Shown here: positions 23,170-31,339 of the stretch, one piece after another
Layout: each line of letters opens with the position of its first letter
Numbering within the stretch: the first letter of the stretch is position 1
Assembly: GCA_029248675.1 (NCBI GenBank)
Contig: JAQWIX010000041.1
Span: forward strand, 1-32,222
Origin: Pseudomonadales bacterium
GTDB lineage: Bacteria; Pseudomonadota; Gammaproteobacteria; Pseudomonadales; Azotimanducaceae
Direction of reading: 5' to 3'
Length of the DNA: 32,222 bases
The notes under the pieces: model-generated
What the model saw: only the letters and a program-made list of their open reading frames with translations
Told to the model about the DNA's origin: nothing
Databases searched by the model: none
Translations under genes and position numbers: made by a program

Positions 23170-25329
23170 TCAAAGATTGCGTTGGAAAAAGTTCAAAATT
23201 GTTTCGAATCTGTGGATGGAAATGTGTGTTTCCTGCATGGAGTGTTTCGCTCCGGGATAGGTCATCAGATCGAAGGGTTTTCCGAGTTTTTGCAGTTCAG
23301 ACATCAGCATCGTGCTGTGGGTGAACAGCACGTTGTCGTCCGCCATGCCATGCATAAGTAATAACGGACGCTCCAGTTTATGCAGGTGTGGCAGCACGCT
23401 ACTTTTATCGTAAGCGTCGCCATCATCATTAGGCAGGCCCATAAAACGTTCTGTGTAGTGAGTGTCGTACAGGCGCCAGTCGGCGACAGGCGCCACAGCT
23501 GCACCGGCTTTGAAACGCTCTCCAGCCTGACACAAACACATCAAGCTCATATAGCCGCCGTAGCTATGACCAAAAACGCCAATGCGGCTGGGGTCTGCCC
23601 AACTTGTATTGTCTAGAATCGTTAAGGCCTGTAGCTGATCATCGACTTCGATGCTTCCCATGCGCTTGTACAGTGGTGCTTCGAACAAGCGACCCCGGTT
23701 AGCCGACCCCCGATTGTCCAGTTCCAACACCCCAAAACCCTGGTGAGCGAACAGTTGTAGCAGTAGGGCACCCCAGTCTCGCCGCACTTTTTGGGCACCG
23801 GGGCCGCCGTATACGTATACGATGGTTGGATGCAAACCGTCAGGATTCGCCGGGGGCGTCAGTCGATAATATAAAGCATGGTCCTCCACCGTAATGTGAC
23901 CAAATTCGGCGGTCACATGATTCGAGGAGAAAGGGAAGTATGGGTGAGATTGATCCACGATCTCTTCGTACAGAAGTTGTTGGTTGCTGCCATCCAGACT
24001 TGCAACGGTGATTTTTAATGGGACTTGCACGTCGGTATAACGATCCACAAACAGCTGTTGGCTCTGATTGACCGCGATGTCGTGGACGCCTGCACCATCA
24101 GTGAGGCGACGATAACCGGAGCCGTTCAAGGACACCTCGTACAGGTGGTTTTCGATAGGGGTCTCGTCCCAACCGGATGCAAGCAAGGCCTTACCGTCGA
24201 CACTGAGCACCTGGTTGATGTGAGACGGGCCAGCTAAGCGGCGAGGCTCGGCAGAGGCGGATAAGATCAGGGCTTGGCGTTGCCCCTGGTCCTCGCTTGA
24301 GAATACAAATTCACCGTCGCCAATTGAGCGAAGGTCATCCGATAGGTTAATCCAAGTGTCTGAGGATTCTTGATAAAGCTGATGCCAGCTTCGGTCTGTG
24401 AATCGGTAGCGGCGCAGGGTCAATGTCTGCTGCAAACGATCCTGAGTTTGGATGAGCAATCCGTCTTCCCAGCAGTCTACTCGGGCGAGGTACACATCTT
24501 GTTCGGATGCTCCAGACTGCCAGACTTGGTGTGTTGTACCTTTTTCGGTGTCGAAAATATGCAACGACACAAGGGGGTTGGCCTCGCCGGCAAAAGGATA
24601 ACTCTGTTCTACGGTTCTGCTGCCATTGCCATCGATTTCCAGTCTATGGCTGATGGAAACTGGGCTTTCATCGTTTCGACAGTAGATTAGATACCGCTCG
24701 CACTCAGACCACCAACTACCCTTGAAACGATGCATTTCCTCTGCCGAAAGAAAATCCGGTAGGCCATTGGTCACACTAGGGCTGGCGTCTGTGGTAACCC
24801 GGACTGCCGGTTGGGCGCCGGAAGCGTTTGTAAAATACAAGTCGCCGTCGGTGACATAACTCAATAGCTGTCCGCTTGGGCTAGGATTGAAGCCGCTATG
24901 CCTTTGGCCTAGCTCAGTGACCGCCTGAATTGGATCGGCTTTGCCGCTTTCGCCGACTCGCGTGGCATAGGCCTGCCCATCGGCGTACAGCACCAAATCA
25001 CAGGATTTGCCCAACCACTGATATTGGGAAATGCCAAAGGTAAATTGTCTCCTGCGTTCGCGCTCAGCTCGCTCCGCATCACTTAGGTTGGTGACGCTTT
25101 CGTCGGCCCGAGCATCCAGCGTGGATGCGCTTACTAGCTTCGTGTGATCTTTTCTTGATCGGTCAAAGCACCACAAGTCCAATACGGTGACAGCCTCTTT
25201 GGAACCTTTTAGGTAAGCAATGAAGCGTCCACAAGGCGAGATTTTGTAGTGACTGGGTGGCGTGGGTCGCAAGCCGGGTTGGGTGAACAAAGCCTCGGGG
25301 GTTAGCGGTTGTAGGGTACTGGTGCTCAC
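23170..25329 (-). CDS. S9 family peptidase, dipeptidyl peptidase IV-like
   Basis: Prolyl-oligopeptidase family serine peptidase that probably releases X-Pro or X-Ala dipeptides. The 719-residue protein has an N-terminal beta-propeller (to about 470, DPP IV N domain) and a C-terminal alpha/beta-hydrolase. The catalytic triad is S589 (FGHSYGGYM), D664 (HGMADDNV) and H696 (GAKHSM). The double glutamate E197-E198 (SAEEMHRF) matches the Glu pair that holds the substrate N-terminus in DPP IV. No signal peptide is seen, so it is likely cytoplasmic. The start is GTG 25329 with AGGA 7 bases ahead. It follows pepQ by 100 bases on the same strand; both handle proline peptides, which suggests a shared task in peptide breakdown. 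Confidence 0.9.
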   Translation of the reverse strand: MSTSTLQPLTPEALFTQPGLRPTPPSHYKISPCGRFIAYLKGSKEAVTVLDLWCFDRSRKDHTKLVSASTLDARADESVTNLSDAERAERERRRQFTFGISQYQWLGKSCDLVLYADGQAYATRVGESGKADPIQAVTELGQRHSGFNPSPSGQLLSYVTDGDLYFTNASGAQPAVRVTTDASPSVTNGLPDFLSAEEMHRFKGSWWSECERYLIYCRNDESPVSISHRLEIDGNGSRTVEQSYPFAGEANPLVSLHIFDTEKGTTHQVWQSGASEQDVYLARVDCWEDGLLIQTQDRLQQTLTLRRYRFTDRSWHQLYQESSDTWINLSDDLRSIGDGEFVFSSEDQGQRQALILSASAEPRRLAGPSHINQVLSVDGKALLASGWDETPIENHLYEVSLNGSGYRRLTDGAGVHDIAVNQSQQLFVDRYTDVQVPLKITVASLDGSNQQLLYEEIVDQSHPYFPFSSNHVTAEFGHITVEDHALYYRLTPPANPDGLHPTIVYVYGGPGAQKVRRDWGALLLQLFAHQGFGVLELDNRGSANRGRLFEAPLYKRMGSIEVDDQLQALTILDNTSWADPSRIGVFGHSYGGYMSLMCLCQAGERFKAGAAVAPVADWRLYDTHYTERFMGLPNDDGDAYDKSSVLPHLHKLERPLLLMHGMADDNVLFTHSTMLMSELQKLGKPFDLMTYPGAKHSMQETHISIHRFETILNFFQRNL

Positions 25330-25429
25330 AAAAAAATCCTGTGGGTATTCGTTTGGACTGGTTTCATCGGAACAACATAGCAGCAGCCTTGGTCTTCGTC
25401 TCGTCTACCGGGGTCGGTTCGTCAATCGG

Positions 25430-26803
25430 CTAAGATTGCGCTTCCTGTACCCTGGTAAAGGCGTCCCGGGTTAAGTTTTCGACACCACTGCCCTTGGTTA
25501 GGATGCGCACATTGTCCTCTATCCGGATGCCGCCAAAGGGTGTCAGTGAATCAATGGCCAGCCAATTAATCGGCGCGTTTTCTGCGCGCTTTGCCGCCAG
25601 CAACATGGGAATAAAGTACAGACCAGGCTCTACGGTGATCACCATGTCCTCGGCTAATGGCCGGGTCAGTCTGAGAGAGGCGTATGGTTCTGGTGGCGGT
25701 GCGATCTGGCCTTCGATATCCAATTGCTGTCCACCAACGTCGTGCACCTGAATACCCAGTAAGTGTCCCAAACCGTGGGGACAAAACGGAACGGTGAGTT
25801 GACGATCAAAGGCTTCTTCCGGGCTACAGGTAATCAGCTTGGTGTCGGCCAAGATTTGCGCTAGCGAGCGGTGCATTGCGCTTTGAAGTTCTACGTAGCT
25901 GGCGCCGGGTTCCACCTGAGCGATCAGAGCATCTTGGTGCCCTTGCATTCGAGTTAATAGATTTTCGAAAAGATCCGCAGCTTCATCGGAGTAGCACCGC
26001 GGACCCAAGTAGGTTCGGGTAATATCACTCGCGTAGCCACTGGCGTTGGCTCCTGCATCGATGAGTAAGCTGTTTTGAAACCGTTGGGTCTGCCTTTCCT
26101 GATATTGGTAGTGCAGCAGGCTAGCGTGTTCGTTTTGGGCAACGATGTTGCCATAGGGTAGCTGCCACTCATTCATCCTACTGCCTTGCAGAAACGCCAA
26201 ATGCACTTCAAATTCGCTGGCGCCTTGGGCGAAGGCTTCTGCTGCCGCAAGGTGGCCCTGAGCGCCCAGCGCTGATGCGTCTCGCATCATCTTTAACTCG
26301 TACTCGCTCTTGCAGGCACGCTGGAAGTGCAAGGCATGTATAACGTTGGGTGGATTCAGAGTGCACCCCGGATTAATGGCGCTGTGGTGTTCGCCGATTT
26401 GAGCTGTTTTTCTGGTACCACCAGCGGATAAAAGTTCATCTAGACGCTCCAGCAGCAACTGCCCTTCAGCGAACACTTCTAGTGTGAAAAAGCTGGCCAT
26501 GTGATGCGGTGCTTGGATCGAAGCGTGCCAAAAGTCCTCGGGCTGCAGGAATAACAAAACCGGCCGGGCGTTGGCGGTGATAACCAACCAGCAGTTTTCT
26601 GCCAGATGTTGCTGTTCGAGCCACTGCACCATTACCGGGTTGGGGCGAAAGGCTGGGCCTTGATCGTCGTGAAAATAAAACCCCTGTCGCCCGGAGCACA
26701 GGGCTATGGCATCGAAACCGGTCCGCTCCATGACATGGGCATAAAAATCCTGCAGCACGGCGTAGTGAGCTTGCTTAAGCGCTTGCTGGTCTGTTGCATC
26801 CAT
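25430..26803 (-). CDS. pepQ: Xaa-Pro dipeptidase
   Basis: Cytoplasmic metallopeptidase that splits X-Pro dipeptides; PepQ enzymes also hydrolyse some organophosphates as a side activity. The 457 residues are close to E. coli PepQ (443). The pita-bread domain carries the five expected metal ligands: D249 (LLIDAG), D260 (ASDITRTY), H343 (PHGLGHLLGIQVHDVGG), E392 (TVEPGLYF) and E429 (RIEDNV). The start ATG 26803 has GGAG 8 bases ahead. It is divergent from the FAD-subunit gene at 26990 and is followed by the DPP IV-like gene on the same strand. Confidence 0.94.
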   Translation of the reverse strand: MDATDQQALKQAHYAVLQDFYAHVMERTGFDAIALCSGRQGFYFHDDQGPAFRPNPVMVQWLEQQHLAENCWLVITANARPVLLFLQPEDFWHASIQAPHHMASFFTLEVFAEGQLLLERLDELLSAGGTRKTAQIGEHHSAINPGCTLNPPNVIHALHFQRACKSEYELKMMRDASALGAQGHLAAAEAFAQGASEFEVHLAFLQGSRMNEWQLPYGNIVAQNEHASLLHYQYQERQTQRFQNSLLIDAGANASGYASDITRTYLGPRCYSDEAADLFENLLTRMQGHQDALIAQVEPGASYVELQSAMHRSLAQILADTKLITCSPEEAFDRQLTVPFCPHGLGHLLGIQVHDVGGQQLDIEGQIAPPPEPYASLRLTRPLAEDMVITVEPGLYFIPMLLAAKRAENAPINWLAIDSLTPFGGIRIEDNVRILTKGSGVENLTRDAFTRVQEAQS

Positions 26804-26989
26804 TGGTTTTGCTCCGTTACTTAACGCAGTCTAGCAGCCTCGGTTCGCCGCGGTCTGCCAATGCCCAAACAAAATGGTTGCACAAAATATGTCCATGGAA
26901 AAAAAGCCGGACAACCGGGTCGCCGTGATTCCGACTCTGGCGGTGACGTGGTAACGTCAGTAATAAGTAACGAAGTATCTGGGGGACGT

Positions 26990-27865
26990 ATGGAGAGCTA
27001 TGGGTATGCAGCACCAAGTAGTGTTGCCGAAACCGTTGCACTACTGGCCAGCAGTGCCGAGCAAGGCCAAGCGACACAAATCTTGGCTGGAGGTACGGAC
27101 GTTTTGGTGCAGATGCGCTCGGCAGGCCATCAAGCGCGGACGATTATCGACATCAAGTCGCTTGCAGAAACGAATCGCTTAGAAGTGAATGCCGATGGCA
27201 TCTACATCGGCGCAGCTATTCCGAGCGCGGTGATCAACGAAACGAGGGCCCTACAAGAAGCCCTTCCGGGGTTGCTAGAGGCCGCCGATTTGATTGGTTC
27301 GACCCAGATTCAGGGGAGGGCCACCATTTGCGGCAACCTATGTAATGCGTCGCCGGCTGGCGACAGCATTCCCGCAATGATCGCCGCGGGCGCGGTCTGT
27401 GATATTGCAACATCGTCAGGTTCTCGGCAGGTGCCGGTAGAAGACTTTTTAGTCGGTGTTGGAAAGAATGCCTTGGCGCCGGGCGAGTTTTTGCTGGGAT
27501 TGAGGCTGCCAATGCCAAGCGCGAATACAAAGGACGCTTACTTGCGTTTCACGCCGCGAACAGAAATGGACATTGCCGTAGCAGGTGTTGGGGTGTCGCT
27601 GACGGTAACGGATGGTCTGTGTACTGACGCCCGAATAGCCATTGGTGCGGTAGCCCCTACCGCGAAATTGGTCTCGGCTGCCGCTGAGGCCATCCTTGGT
27701 ACGGATCTCAACGAAGCCGCCGTTCATGCAGCAGGGGAGGCATGTAAGGCCGCTGCGTCACCCATCAGCGATAAACGTGGTACCGCCGAGTATCGCCGGA
27801 AAGTCGTGGCGGTTCTTTGCCGCCGTGCGATCGGTGTTGCCAAACAACGAATTCAGGGGAGTTAA
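26990..27865 (+). CDS. FAD subunit of a molybdenum hydroxylase (CoxM/XdhB type)
   Basis: Middle subunit of an enzyme of the xanthine dehydrogenase/CO dehydrogenase type, which passes electrons from iron-sulfur clusters to FAD. The 291 residues have the PCMH FAD motifs ILAGGTDVLVQMR (AGGTD 33-37) and TQIQGRATICGNLCNASPAGDS (105-126), and a C-terminal CO_deh_flav_C domain ending AEYRRKVVAVLCRRAI. The frame is open to 26861, but ATG 26990 has GGGGGA just ahead, and the extra 43 residues have no family character. The iron-sulfur subunit follows after 2 bases. No molybdenum-binding large subunit lies on either side, so the substrate cannot be read from context. Confidence 0.9.
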   Translation: MESYGYAAPSSVAETVALLASSAEQGQATQILAGGTDVLVQMRSAGHQARTIIDIKSLAETNRLEVNADGIYIGAAIPSAVINETRALQEALPGLLEAADLIGSTQIQGRATICGNLCNASPAGDSIPAMIAAGAVCDIATSSGSRQVPVEDFLVGVGKNALAPGEFLLGLRLPMPSANTKDAYLRFTPRTEMDIAVAGVGVSLTVTDGLCTDARIAIGAVAPTAKLVSAAAEAILGTDLNEAAVHAAGEACKAAASPISDKRGTAEYRRKVVAVLCRRAIGVAKQRIQGS

Positions 27866-27867
27866 CA

Positions 27868-28347
27868 GTGGCCAGACTGCAAGTGGAAACCGTCATTAAC
27901 GGCGAAAACAAAGAGTTTTTATGTGATGCCAATCAGTCCATGTTGGATGTCCTGCGGGATGAATTGGGTTTGACTGGAACTAAGGAAGGCTGCGGTACCG
28001 GCGATTGTGGTGCCTGTTCCATTTTGGTGGATGGCCGACTGGTGTGTTCGTGTCTGATGCTTGGTGTTGAATCCGGTGGTAAGAGCGTGGAAACCATCGA
28101 AGGAATTGCTGGCGAAGAAGGCCTGCACCCATTGCAGCGCCAGTTCTTAGAGAATGCAGCCCTGCAGTGTGGTATCTGCACTCCGGGTTTTATTGTTGCG
28201 TCAAAGGCGCTGCTTGAGAAAAATCCAAACCCCGACGAAGAGACCATTCGCTATTGGCTTGCTGGGAACCTTTGTCGCTGTACTGGCTATGACAAGATCG
28301 TTCGTGCGGTACAAGATGCCGCCGCTGAGATGTCCCACCCGGCCTAG
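27868..28347 (+). CDS. [2Fe-2S] subunit of a molybdenum hydroxylase (CoxS/XdhC type)
   Basis: Small electron-transfer subunit with two [2Fe-2S] clusters. In the 159-residue protein the plant-ferredoxin-like cluster uses C42, C47, C50 and C62 (EGCGTGDCGACS, then CSCLML). The helical cluster uses C101, C104, C136 and C138 (QCGICTPGF, LCRCTGYD). The start is GTG 27868 after AGGGGAG; the frame is open to 27817, inside the upstream gene, without family similarity. It forms a two-gene unit with the FAD subunit, and a hairpin likely ends the transcript. The large subunit expected next is absent; the following gene is on the other strand and unrelated. Confidence 0.92.
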   Translation: MARLQVETVINGENKEFLCDANQSMLDVLRDELGLTGTKEGCGTGDCGACSILVDGRLVCSCLMLGVESGGKSVETIEGIAGEEGLHPLQRQFLENAALQCGICTPGFIVASKALLEKNPNPDEETIRYWLAGNLCRCTGYDKIVRAVQDAAAEMSHPA

Positions 28348-28390
28348 TCTTGGGTAACTTAGTCGTTGGGTTAGGCGAACGATAAACGAG

Positions 28391-28423
28391 GTTCGGCAGC
28401 TTGGTGCCGCCGAACTCTATTTT
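28391..28423 (+). terminator. Candidate terminator after the FAD/Fe-S subunit genes
   Basis: GTTCGGC (28391-28397) pairs with GCCGAAC (28409-28415), followed by TCTATTTT. An alternative inner stem, GGCA with TGCC, is possible. The tail is only partly T-rich, so efficiency is uncertain. It sits between the convergent iron-sulfur subunit gene and the HAD gene. Confidence 0.45.
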
Positions 28424-28428
28424 GACCG

Positions 28429-29091
28429 CTACGGGAAGGTCAGTCCTGTTAAAGCAGCTAAATCCTCGATGGCTTGGGACTCGCTGACAACCTTAATGGT
28501 GCGCATACCCAAGGCTTTTGCGGGTTTAAGGTTAATGCCAAGGTCGTCAAGAAAAATGGCTTCATCGCAGGCCACCCCAAGCCGCTGGCAGGTCCGGGTA
28601 TAGATCTCTGGGTTGGGCTTACGCACACCCTCCACACTGGATTCCACCACCAGATCAAAAAGCGACATAACCTCGGCTACCGCATTGGCCTTGCCCTTGC
28701 CACGGGCCATACCCGGTCCTTCACCGGCCTTAACGTTGTTCGTAATGCAGGCTACTTTGTAGCGGGCCTTGCACACTTTGAGCACCTCCACCATGCGGGG
28801 TCGTAACTGTCCCGAAAGAACTGCGATCACCTCCTTGCCCGGTATTCGGTGTCCGCGCGCCTCGCTCTCTGCAGCAAATAGATCATCAAAATCGTCAAGG
28901 GATACGCTGTTGGACTCAAATTGGGCCCATGCATTGTGCTCTGGATTGATGGCATTGGTTTGTCGGATGAAATCCTTAGGGACGCCGAGTTTGTCCTCCA
29001 AGGTGTTGAATGCTTCGAACGGGCTGCTGGTGAACACCCCGCCAAAATCCCAAAGTATGGCCGTTGTTGTAGCGGTATCAGTTGAGGACAA
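28429..29091 (-). CDS. HAD-superfamily hydrolase-like protein
   Basis: HAD subfamily IA protein of 220 residues, most like the group that includes the N-terminal domains of ACAD10 and soluble epoxide hydrolase. Motif I is LWDFGGVF with nucleophile D15; motif II is ITNN (T118); motif III includes K158 (GVRKPNPEIY); motif IV is D182-D183 (FLDDLG). The second acid of the phosphatase DxD motif is replaced by glycine (D15-F-G17), so simple phosphatase activity is doubtful; a cap domain lies at about 22-90. The start is TTG 29091, with GGAG 8 bases ahead on the minus strand. No partner gene is evident. The substrate is unknown. Confidence 0.82.
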   Translation of the reverse strand: MSSTDTATTTAILWDFGGVFTSSPFEAFNTLEDKLGVPKDFIRQTNAINPEHNAWAQFESNSVSLDDFDDLFAAESEARGHRIPGKEVIAVLSGQLRPRMVEVLKVCKARYKVACITNNVKAGEGPGMARGKGKANAVAEVMSLFDLVVESSVEGVRKPNPEIYTRTCQRLGVACDEAIFLDDLGINLKPAKALGMRTIKVVSESQAIEDLAALTGLTFP

Positions 29092-29422
29092 AATGCTCTC
29101 CTAGTAAATGCCTTGATGAGCAAGGCTGTTGAAATTCGAAGTAGATAGTATGAAGTAAAGTATGAAGGCAATGCAGTGGCAGTTCGAGTCTATCGCCTTA
29201 GCTCTAACTCAATAGGCCTTGAATCTCTGGGGGGTTAGCGAATTGAGAATCTAAGACGCACCGGAAAACCGAAGGTGCAGGGCGTTCGGTGGGTAGCTTG
29301 AAGCTGTGGCCGACACGGACCCCTCAGCCGCTATCGGTCCGAGGTGCCACTTAGGTAGTGAGGCGGTGTGTTGCTCCATCAGCGCGAGGCGTCTTAGGAT
29401 GGGGTTTTAACGGAGGAAGATC
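29092..29422. other. Intergenic region between HAD and dienelactone hydrolase genes
   Basis: These 331 bases lie between divergent genes and should hold both promoters. I see no gene. AGTATGAA occurs twice near 29147-29165. Possible stems are CGGACC (about 29317) with GGTCCG (about 29336), and a GCAC/GTGC stem enclosing CGG-AAAA-CCG near 29260. TTGAAT (29219-29224) has no well-placed -10. Confidence 0.4.
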
Positions 29423-30094
29423 ATGGGACAAATGCACAACATAGAAATGGCTGACGGTTTTGAATTGGGGGCCTACACGGCGGAACCTGCCACCGGTGAT
29501 GCCAAGGGTGTCATCGTGGTGATTCAAGAGATCTTTGGTGTTAACGGTCACATCCGTGAAGTGGCCGATGGTTATGCGGCGGAAGGCTACATAGCTATAG
29601 CACCAGCGCTGTTTGACCGAGTCGACAAAGACATTCAGCTAGGCTACACCGAGACTGATATGGGGCGGGGGATCGAATTGGCTTTTCAAAAGTTGGATAT
29701 GGGCCAAACCCTCAAGGATTTGCAAAGCGTCGTCACATTCGCCGAACAAAAGGGCTCTGTCGGAGTGGTAGGGTATTGTTTTGGCGGTCTCCTCACGTTC
29801 TTGAGTGCCTCTCAGATCAAGGGTGTTAAGGCCGCCTCGAGTTACTATGGCGGCGGAATAGTGGGCGTGTTGGATCAGCAACCGCAGTGTCCATTGATCA
29901 TGCATTTTGGAGAGTTAGACGCCCATATTCCCATGAGCGATGTTGACAAGATCAAACAGGGCTGTCCCGACGTGCCGGTCCACGTGTACGACGCGGATCA
30001 CGGGTTTAACTGCGACCACCGTGGCAGTTACAGCGAACCGGCTGCCGCGCTGGCCCGCCAACGCACCTTGGCGCATTTTGCAAAGCACCTCTAG
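29423..30094 (+). CDS. Dienelactone hydrolase family protein
   Basis: Alpha/beta-hydrolase of the dienelactone hydrolase family, 223 residues, cytoplasmic. The cysteine triad is complete: C119 (VGYCFGG), D166 (GELDAHIP) and H193 (YDADHGFNC). E36 in VIQEIFGVN matches the glutamate that interacts with the resting cysteine. True dienelactone hydrolases act in chlorocatechol breakdown, but most family members in genomes have other ester or lactone substrates, and no catechol genes are near. The start ATG 29423 has GGAGGAAG just ahead. It stands alone on its strand between two long gaps. Confidence 0.9.
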   Translation: MGQMHNIEMADGFELGAYTAEPATGDAKGVIVVIQEIFGVNGHIREVADGYAAEGYIAIAPALFDRVDKDIQLGYTETDMGRGIELAFQKLDMGQTLKDLQSVVTFAEQKGSVGVVGYCFGGLLTFLSASQIKGVKAASSYYGGGIVGVLDQQPQCPLIMHFGELDAHIPMSDVDKIKQGCPDVPVHVYDADHGFNCDHRGSYSEPAAALARQRTLAHFAKHL

Positions 30095-30562
30095 ACGAGA
30101 TTCGCGGCCATATATCGGCAGGCAAGAATGCGAGTTTTAGACCGCCTTCAAGTTCACAGCAATGAATTGCCCGCGGAGATTTTTGCTTCGCTGGTCGCTG
30201 TGATCGGCAGGTTTGGGCAAATGCGGAATAATCTTAAACAAATAGTCCTATCTTGCCCTTGTCTAGTATTGACAACCTCATGCCCATTGTTGATCCTTCG
30301 TTTCGGATTGGCGGGGAGGCCGCAATCGCTTGAGCCTTTTAGTTAGAGGCCGTTTCGTTGTTCACGCTTCTGAGATTTGCTTGGGTAGAAATGCTCATGG
30401 AACGATCAAAGTTAGGCAAACGGGCACTAGGACAGGCATCATCTGAAATACTTGCTTCGGCAGACAAAAGCTGGCTAAGAACATAACCGCATGGTAGCGC
30501 TTTGGCGTAGCTTAGCGGTTGGGTAGCCATACAGAAACCAGGGATTCCAGTAGGAAGTACTA
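30095..30562. other. Intergenic region before the DUF3450 gene
   Basis: These 468 bases contain no convincing gene; short frames on both strands lack protein-like features. It likely holds the promoter for the DUF3450/ExbB-type operon. A perfect TTGACA occurs at about 30266-30271, but no matching -10 is found 16-18 bases on. I searched by eye for a Fur-like palindrome, since TonB2-type systems are often iron regulated, and saw none. Confidence 0.4.
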
Positions 30563-31339
30563 ATGAAAAAACACATGCAAAAGCTGTCGCTAGCACTGCT
30601 AACCACTGCTGCCGTATTCACAGGAACGTCGGCGGTAGGGGCCACTCTAAGTGACGTTTTTCAGGCTGCGGAGCAGTTGAATACTCAAGCGAAGCGCTCT
30701 CAGGCCAAGATCGATGATCTGACAGAAGATACGCGTCAGCTTCTGAACGAGTACAAGACAGTGCTTAAAGAAGTGGAAGGCTTGAAGGTTTACAACCGTC
30801 AGTTAGAAAAACAAATCGGCAACCAAGAGCGTGAAATGGTTCAACTGGCGGCGTCAATTGACGAGGTCACGATTATCGAACGCCAAATTACGCCTTTGAT
30901 GCTTCGCATGATCGACGGTTTGGAGCAGTTTGTTTCTCTGGACGCTCCATTTCTCTTAGACGAACGCACCGCTCGAGTGGACCGTCTGCGGGAGATGATG
31001 GATCGTGCTGACGTAGCTGTGTCAGAAAAGTTCTCCCAAGTCTTCCGTGCATTCCAAATCGAGAACGAATATGGACGCACCATGGAAACCTATCCTTCAA
31101 CTATCGAAATCGATGGCGTTGAACGAAAGGTTGATATTTTAAAGGTCGGTCGAATCGCACTGGTTTATCAGACACCAGACGGCGCAGAGACAGGTATGTA
31201 TAACCCGACTACCCGCCAATACGAACCCGTTGATAATTCTTATCAAGCATCGGTTCGGCAGGGTATTCGAATGGCTCGTCAGCAAGCTTCGATCGATATG
31301 CTGAGCTTGCCGGTAGTTGGCGCGGGAGCAGCACAATGA
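30563..31339 (+). CDS. DUF3450 family periplasmic coiled-coil protein
   Basis: Exported protein of the DUF3450 family, 258 residues, function not established. It has a clear signal peptide (KKHMQK, a hydrophobic core, then cleavage after VGA at residue 27), a long charged coiled coil at about 35-100, and a C-terminal domain with ITPLMLRMIDGLEQFVSLDAPF and RTMETYPSTIEIDG. DUF3450 genes are regularly the first gene of clusters that continue with a TtpC-like ExbB, ExbB2, ExbD2, TonB2 and a TPR protein, so a role in TonB2-type energy transduction is likely but inferred. The start ATG 30563 follows AGGAAG. Its TGA overlaps the next ATG (ATGA at 31336-31339). Confidence 0.88.
   Translation: MKKHMQKLSLALLTTAAVFTGTSAVGATLSDVFQAAEQLNTQAKRSQAKIDDLTEDTRQLLNEYKTVLKEVEGLKVYNRQLEKQIGNQEREMVQLAASIDEVTIIERQITPLMLRMIDGLEQFVSLDAPFLLDERTARVDRLREMMDRADVAVSEKFSQVFRAFQIENEYGRTMETYPSTIEIDGVERKVDILKVGRIALVYQTPDGAETGMYNPTTRQYEPVDNSYQASVRQGIRMARQQASIDMLSLPVVGAGAAQ

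Noticed and set aside
26861-26989. Upstream extension of the FAD subunit gene
   Set aside because: The 43 extra residues do not resemble the family, and ATG 26990 follows GGGGGA.
30128-30596. Small frames (72 codons plus, 85 codons minus) in the gap before the DUF3450 gene
   Set aside because: No family features; the minus-strand one overlaps the start and signal peptide region of the DUF3450 gene.
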